45,274 bases of DNA from an uncultured Collinsella sp. Lineage in GTDB: Bacteria > Actinomycetota > Coriobacteriia > Coriobacteriales > Coriobacteriaceae. The first letter of the stretch is position 1, and every line of letters starts with the position of its first letter. The position numbers and the translations under genes were made by a program. The DNA is taken from positions 1 to 45,274 of the forward strand of contig CAUAEH010000012.1 of the NCBI GenBank assembly GCA_958427975.1, given 5' to 3'. Below the pieces are notes generated by a model. It did no database searches. It was not told the DNA's origin and was given only the letters and a program-made list of their open reading frames with translations. This document shows, one piece after another, positions 41,338 to 45,274 of the stretch.

Positions 41338-42150
41338 CTATTCGGTGAGCTCGGGGCCCTCGCCGGGCACGTAGGCCTCGGCGCCCTCGACTCGGTTGAT
41401 GCAGATGGTTCCGAAGATCTCGTCCTGGCTCAGCGTGAGCGAGCCGCGCTTGGCGAGCTCAAGCATTGCCAGGAAGGTGACGACGAGCTGCTCGGTGGTG
41501 GCATCGCCGTCTAACAGCTCGCGGAAGGTGCAGGTTTGGTGTGCCATGGTAAAGCGGTCGACCGAGGCCACCGTCAGGTCGAGCGGCACGCGATGCGGCG
41601 CCACGTGCTCGGCCTCCAGCAGGAAGGTCTGGCGCTTGCCGTCCAGGTCGGCACAGATGACGGCGAGGCCGCGCAGGGTGATGCCAGCCAGGTAGTCGGG
41701 CATAAGGCCTAGGAACTCGGGATCGGGGCCGGCCACACGCGGGTGCATGCGGCTTTCGGCCTGCATGCGGGCACCGAGGGCCGCAGCCGCGCCTTTAAAC
41801 TGCTTGTAGGCAATCAGGCGCTGGATCAGGACCTCGCGCAAGGCGTCGCCGTCGAGCGCGCTGAGTTCTTCGAGGTCTTCGTCGAACTCGTCATCGTCGT
41901 CATCGACTTTGCGCGGGGCCTCCTGCGGCACCAGAGAGGCGGCCTTGATGTCCAAAAGGGTTGCTGCAACCAGCAAAAAGTCGCTCGCCACGTCCAGGTC
42001 CAGCGCCTCGATGCGCTCGGCCTCGGCAAGGTATTGTTCGGCCACCTCGCTGATCGAGATGGCGCCGATATCAACTTTTTGGCGGGTTACCAGCTGCAGC
42101 AGCAGGTCGAACGGTCCGCTGTAGACCTGCGTCGACACGCGATACGACAT
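41338..42150 (-). CDS. scpA: Segregation and condensation protein ScpA (kleisin)
   Basis: Bridges the SMC heads. The N-terminal domain YSGPFDLLLQLVTRQKVDIGAI and the C-terminal winged helix (FLAMLELAKRGSLTLSQDEIFG) match the family. An Asp/Glu-rich insert is at ~80-100. Length 270. The 84-base gap upstream (42151-42234) contains two small hairpins (GACCGT/ACGGTC and GCGCC/GGCGC) with no T-tract, so a promoter there is possible. The ATG follows CAAAGGAGGT. Confidence 0.95.
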   Translation of the reverse strand: MSYRVSTQVYSGPFDLLLQLVTRQKVDIGAISISEVAEQYLAEAERIEALDLDVASDFLLVAATLLDIKAASLVPQEAPRKVDDDDDEFDEDLEELSALDGDALREVLIQRLIAYKQFKGAAAALGARMQAESRMHPRVAGPDPEFLGLMPDYLAGITLRGLAVICADLDGKRQTFLLEAEHVAPHRVPLDLTVASVDRFTMAHQTCTFRELLDGDATTEQLVVTFLAMLELAKRGSLTLSQDEIFGTICINRVEGAEAYVPGEGPELTE

Positions 42151-42234
42151 CTTCGACCTCCTTTGACGGCGCCTTCGCGGCGCGGTTTGGGTGCATGTTG
42201 CGACCGTTTTGCACGGTCGACCTGTTAGTTTACC

Positions 42235-42918
42235 TTAGATACCGGCGATTGCGAAGTTAAGCAGCTGCTCAGCAAGTGGATACACGGTAACGTCGAAATA
42301 GCGGCCGATCACATCGATGCCGGTCCACATGGGCAACAGGTACAGAACCAGGATGAGGATGGGCATGGCGTATTGCTGCAGGCGGTAGTAGTTGGCGAGC
42401 GCCTTGCCCTTGAGGAACGGCACGATAATCGATGAGCCGTCGAGCGGCGGGATCGGGATGAGGTTAAAGAACGCGAGCGACAAGTTGACCACGATAAACG
42501 TGGCGCCGAAGTTCATAATTTGCGACGCCAGGGCAAATGACATGCTGGTGTAGAGGTTGCCATAGGTCAGGCGCATGAGGGCGGCAGCAAGACACGCGAG
42601 TGCGATGTTCGATGCGGGGCCGGCTACGCTCACCAGGACCTCGTCGCGCTTGGGGTGCTTGAGGTTGTTGAGGTAGACGGGCACGGGCTTGGCGAAGGCA
42701 AACACCGGGCCACCGGCGGCAAGCATCAGCAGCGGCAGGATGATGGTGCCAAACGGGTCGATATGGTTGAGCGGGTTGAGCGAGACACGACCGCGCGATC
42801 GGGCCGTCTTATCGCCGAGTGCCCAGGCCGCGGCGGCGTGCGCACTCTCGTGGATGACGATGCCCACAATGACGGCGACGGCACTCGCGAGCAGGTTCAT
42901 GATGTAGCTGCTGGACAT
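42235..42918 (-). CDS. Site-2 protease family (M50) membrane metalloprotease
   Basis: A 227-residue integral membrane protein. HESAHA gives the HExxH zinc site (H23, E24, H27) in the first helix; the second motif NLIPIPPLDGS contributes the third ligand Asp. About five helices. The family cleaves membrane-anchored regulators or acts in signal processing; the substrate is unknown. There is no PDZ domain, as in the short YdiL/Rv-like subgroup. The ATG follows a GGGGAG site 9 bases after the small gene stop; cotranscription with it and the ABC-F gene is likely. Confidence 0.93.
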   Translation of the reverse strand: MSSSYIMNLLASAVAVIVGIVIHESAHAAAAWALGDKTARSRGRVSLNPLNHIDPFGTIILPLLMLAAGGPVFAFAKPVPVYLNNLKHPKRDEVLVSVAGPASNIALACLAAALMRLTYGNLYTSMSFALASQIMNFGATFIVVNLSLAFFNLIPIPPLDGSSIIVPFLKGKALANYYRLQQYAMPILILVLYLLPMWTGIDVIGRYFDVTVYPLAEQLLNFAIAGI

Positions 42919-42927
42919 GGCGCTCCC

Positions 42928-43224
42928 CTAGCGGACGCGGCGCGAGGCGCGCGTGAGCAGGTAGTCAGCCACAAACAGGATGACGGCCACGATGGCGTAA
43001 TCCAAGCGGAACACGCCGCCAAAGGGCGAGGTGATGACGCCGTAGCCGGCGATGGCGCTCGGCAGCGCGCGCGAAAGCTCAACGACAAAGCCCACGATCT
43101 GCAGCTTGGCGGAGAGGCCGCTAAAGCACAGCAGCACGGTCATCGCGCTCATAAAGATGCCGCAGATGCGACAGGCGATGGCGATGACGCTCATCGCCAC
43201 GGCAGCGGCCTTACGAGAATTCAC
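42928..43224 (-). CDS. Small hydrophobic membrane protein, unrecognised
   Basis: A 98-residue protein with about three hydrophobic segments (roughly 10-30, 35-50 and 72-88) and a basic C-terminus (RASRRVR). The first 4 codons overlap the ABC-F gene in another frame. I choose GTG at 43224 because GAGGAGA is 6-7 bases upstream and the frame is open to 42928. It might be a chaperone-like or anchor partner of the M50 protease, but nothing in the sequence shows this. Not recognised as a family. Confidence 0.6.
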   Translation of the reverse strand: MNSRKAAAVAMSVIAIACRICGIFMSAMTVLLCFSGLSAKLQIVGFVVELSRALPSAIAGYGVITSPFGGVFRLDYAIVAVILFVADYLLTRASRRVR

Positions 43225-45244
43225 GCGCGGTCTCCTCTTCGATCTGGGTGGAAAGCTCCAGCCATTCGTCCTCGAGCTTGGGCAGTTCTTGCTTAAGGCC
43301 GTTATATTCCCCCAGCGCGGCATTGAACTTGTCCTGATCGGCATAAAGCTCTTCGCTTGCCATCAATTCCATAAGCTCGTCATAGCGGGCACGCTTTTTG
43401 TCGAGCTCGGCCTCGATCTTCTTGAGCTGGTTGCGCACGCCCTTGAGCTTTTTGTTGAGTGCGGCGCGGGCCTGGGCCTCGGCGCGCTTTTGCTCCTTGG
43501 TCTTTTTACCCTCGGCTGGCTTGGCGGCCGCGGCGGGCGCATCAGGCTGGGCCGCGGCGACCTTAGTGGACTTGGCCGTGGCCGGCGCGCTCTCCCCTGC
43601 CGCCTCGGCGGCGGCGCGGGCTGCGAGGTCCTCGCGCTTGTAGAGGTAGTAGTCGTAGTCGCCGTCGTAGACCGTGACCTTGCCATCGCGGATGTCGATG
43701 ACGCGGTTGGCCACGGCGCGCACCAGGTGCTCGTCGTGGCTGATCAGCACGATGGTGCCGGGGAAGTTTTGCAGGGCGTTCTCGAGCATGTCCACCGAGT
43801 CGATGTCCAGGTGGTTGGTGGGCTCGTCCAGGCACAGCAGCGCCTCGGGGGCCACGAGCATCTTGGCCAGTGCCAGACGCGCTTTTTCGCCGCCGGAGAG
43901 GACGCGGACCTGCTTTTCGATTGCGTCGTTGTCGCTAAATAGGAAGGCGCCCAGCAGGCTGCGCTGCTGCGGCACGGTCCACTTGGGCGTGACGGTGTCG
44001 ATCTCTTGCAGGACGGTGTTGGACTCGGTCATGCCTTCGAGCGCGTGCTGGGCATAGTAGGCGACGCCGACGTTGGTGCCCAGGTCCCGGGTGCCGGTGG
44101 TGGGCGGCTCCAGGCCGGCGAGGATCTTCATGAGCGTGGACTTGCCGGCGCCGTTGGGGCCGACGAGCGCCACGTGCTCGCCGCGGTAGAGCTTGAGGTC
44201 GATATCGCTGTAGATGTGCTTGTTGCCGTAAGACTTGGACACGCCCTCCAGACCCACGACCATGTCGCCCGAGCGCGGTGGGTCGGGGAACTTAAAGTCG
44301 ATGTGCTTGTGGCCCTCGGGCAGGATGACGAGCTCCTTTTTGATCTGCTCGATCTTGCGGATGCGCTCCTGGGCCTGGGCGGCCTTGGTGGGCTTGTAGC
44401 GGAACTTGTCGACGAAGACCTGCATGTGGGCGATGTCGCGCTCCTGAGCAGCACGCTTGGCGCGCATCTGCTCCAGGTTGTCCTCGCGCTGCTTGAGATA
44501 GCTGCTGTAGTTGCCGGTGTAGGTGGTCACGCGGCGGTTTTCGAGGGCGGCGACGTGGTCGACGCAGGCGTCCATGAAGGTGCGGTCGTGGCTGACGATG
44601 AGGACGGCGCCATCGTAGTTCGCGATAAAACCGCGAAGCCACTGGACGCTTTCGAGGTCCAAGTGGTTGGTAGGCTCGTCCAGAAGCAGCAGGTCGGGGT
44701 GGCGCAGAAAGAGCTTGGCGAGCGCGATGCGCATTTGCCAGCCGCCCGAGAACTCGGAGCACGGGCGCTCAAAGTCAGTAACTTTGAATCCTAGGCCGGA
44801 CAGGATTTTGCGGGCGTTGCTCTCGAGCTCGTAGCCGCCCAGGTGCTCAAAGCGGTCCTGGACCTGGCCGTACTCGTTAAGGAGTGCGTCAACGTCCTTG
44901 CCCTGCTCGGAGAGCTCGGTGATCTGGGCCTGCAGCTCGTTGGCGCGCTCTCCCATGCGGCGGATTTCCTTGGCCGCCGCCATGACCTCGGCGAGGATGG
45001 AAGTGTCCTTGTGCTCCAGGTTGGTTTCCTGCTCTAGGTAGCCCACCTGGCAGTCCTTGGCGTACTGGACCTGGCCGGCGTCGGGGCTGTCGATGCCCAT
45101 GATGATTTTGAGCATGGTGGTTTTACCGGCGCCGTTGGGTCCCACGAGCGCAAAGCGTTCGCCGGGGTTGATCTGGAAGGACGCGCCGCTAAAGAGGACG
45201 CGCGCGCCGAAGCTTTTTTCGATCTTGTCGACCAGGAGGATCAT
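43211..45244 (-). CDS. ABC-F family ATPase (Uup/YfmR type)
   Basis: A 677-residue twin-ATPase without membrane domains, acting on ribosomes in translation or antibiotic protection. First cassette: GPNGAGKTT at 35-43, SGGWQM signature and LDEPTNHLD. The linker between cassettes contains the charged ABC-F coiled segment (KRAAQERDIAHMQVF). Second cassette: GPNGAGKST and LSGGEKARLALAK with LCLDEPTNHLD. A C-terminal Ala/Lys-rich spacer and coiled coil (~540-670) resemble Uup. The ATG at 45244 follows AAAGGCGGCACC. The upstream end of the operon is beyond the window. Confidence 0.95.
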   Translation of the reverse strand: MILLVDKIEKSFGARVLFSGASFQINPGERFALVGPNGAGKTTMLKIIMGIDSPDAGQVQYAKDCQVGYLEQETNLEHKDTSILAEVMAAAKEIRRMGERANELQAQITELSEQGKDVDALLNEYGQVQDRFEHLGGYELESNARKILSGLGFKVTDFERPCSEFSGGWQMRIALAKLFLRHPDLLLLDEPTNHLDLESVQWLRGFIANYDGAVLIVSHDRTFMDACVDHVAALENRRVTTYTGNYSSYLKQREDNLEQMRAKRAAQERDIAHMQVFVDKFRYKPTKAAQAQERIRKIEQIKKELVILPEGHKHIDFKFPDPPRSGDMVVGLEGVSKSYGNKHIYSDIDLKLYRGEHVALVGPNGAGKSTLMKILAGLEPPTTGTRDLGTNVGVAYYAQHALEGMTESNTVLQEIDTVTPKWTVPQQRSLLGAFLFSDNDAIEKQVRVLSGGEKARLALAKMLVAPEALLCLDEPTNHLDIDSVDMLENALQNFPGTIVLISHDEHLVRAVANRVIDIRDGKVTVYDGDYDYYLYKREDLAARAAAEAAGESAPATAKSTKVAAAQPDAPAAAAKPAEGKKTKEQKRAEAQARAALNKKLKGVRNQLKKIEAELDKKRARYDELMELMASEELYADQDKFNAALGEYNGLKQELPKLEDEWLELSTQIEEETAREFS

Positions 45245-45274
45245 GGTGCCGCCTTTGACCTTGTGTGCCAATAT

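Overview
This 45 kb window is chromosomal DNA of a high-GC Gram-positive bacterium. I think it is a member of the Coriobacteriia, most likely Collinsella or a close relative (inference from gene content, not a database match). Two gene neighbourhoods are typical of Actinobacteria: lexA divergent from a LysM membrane protein followed by nrdR, and a CDP-alcohol phosphatidyltransferase next to a GarA/OdhI-type FHA protein and an FtsR-like MerR regulator. RNase Y, SpoVS, and MiaB-MiaA-HflX run alongside these, a mix common in deep-branching anaerobic actinobacteria. Codons are mostly G/C-ending and genes are packed with 1-4 base overlaps. I see no prophage, transposase, integrase or CRISPR array.

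Left part (1-19.2 kb, mostly + strand). An ftsK-rodZ-yajQ-rimO-pgsA-cinA run ends at a terminator near 7.25 kb. recA-recX follows from a promoter with a LexA box inside its spacer. Next comes rny, a GHKL ATPase of unknown role, spoVS, miaB, miaA and hflX. A convergent pair (lexA and a membrane acyltransferase-like gene, - strand) faces hflX. Between lexA and the divergent LysM gene lie three LexA-type boxes exactly 28 bp apart. LysM, nrdR and dut follow, so DNA damage response, division control and dNTP supply are neighbours.

Middle (19.2-28.1 kb). The intergenic region 19183-19649 consists largely of hairpins: two ~100-base inverted repeats sharing a core but with unrelated, self-complementary outer arms, a half copy, and a strong bidirectional terminator. 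Then come a diacylglycerol glycosyltransferase-like gene, thioredoxin reductase, a DUF1836 regulator convergent with a DegV lipid-binding protein, a secreted NlpC/P60 hydrolase, apt, the ftsR/garA/pgsA-like group, and a tRNA-Pro(GGG) gene with its own terminator.

Right part (28.1-45.3 kb, all - strand). Transcription runs from right to left through an ABC-F ATPase, a small membrane protein, a site-2 protease homologue, scpA, scpB, rluB, cmk, plsC, ispH, a DUF512 radical-SAM-like protein, der, plsY, gpsA, rpe, a cysteine desulfurase, a Nif3-like protein, a coiled-coil zinc-ribbon protein and coaBC. Chromosome segregation, ribosome maturation, phospholipid synthesis (gpsA, plsY, plsC, two pgsA-like genes) and cofactor synthesis are interleaved in long, tightly spaced operons.

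The most unusual items are the paired-arm hairpin repeats downstream of dut, the 28-bp-phased LexA boxes, a perfect 11-bp hairpin closing the nrdR start codon, the GHKL ATPase between rny and spoVS, and a shared ACTAGAT element upstream of the DUF1836 and degV genes. All assignments come from reading the sequence; no similarity search or structure prediction was run.
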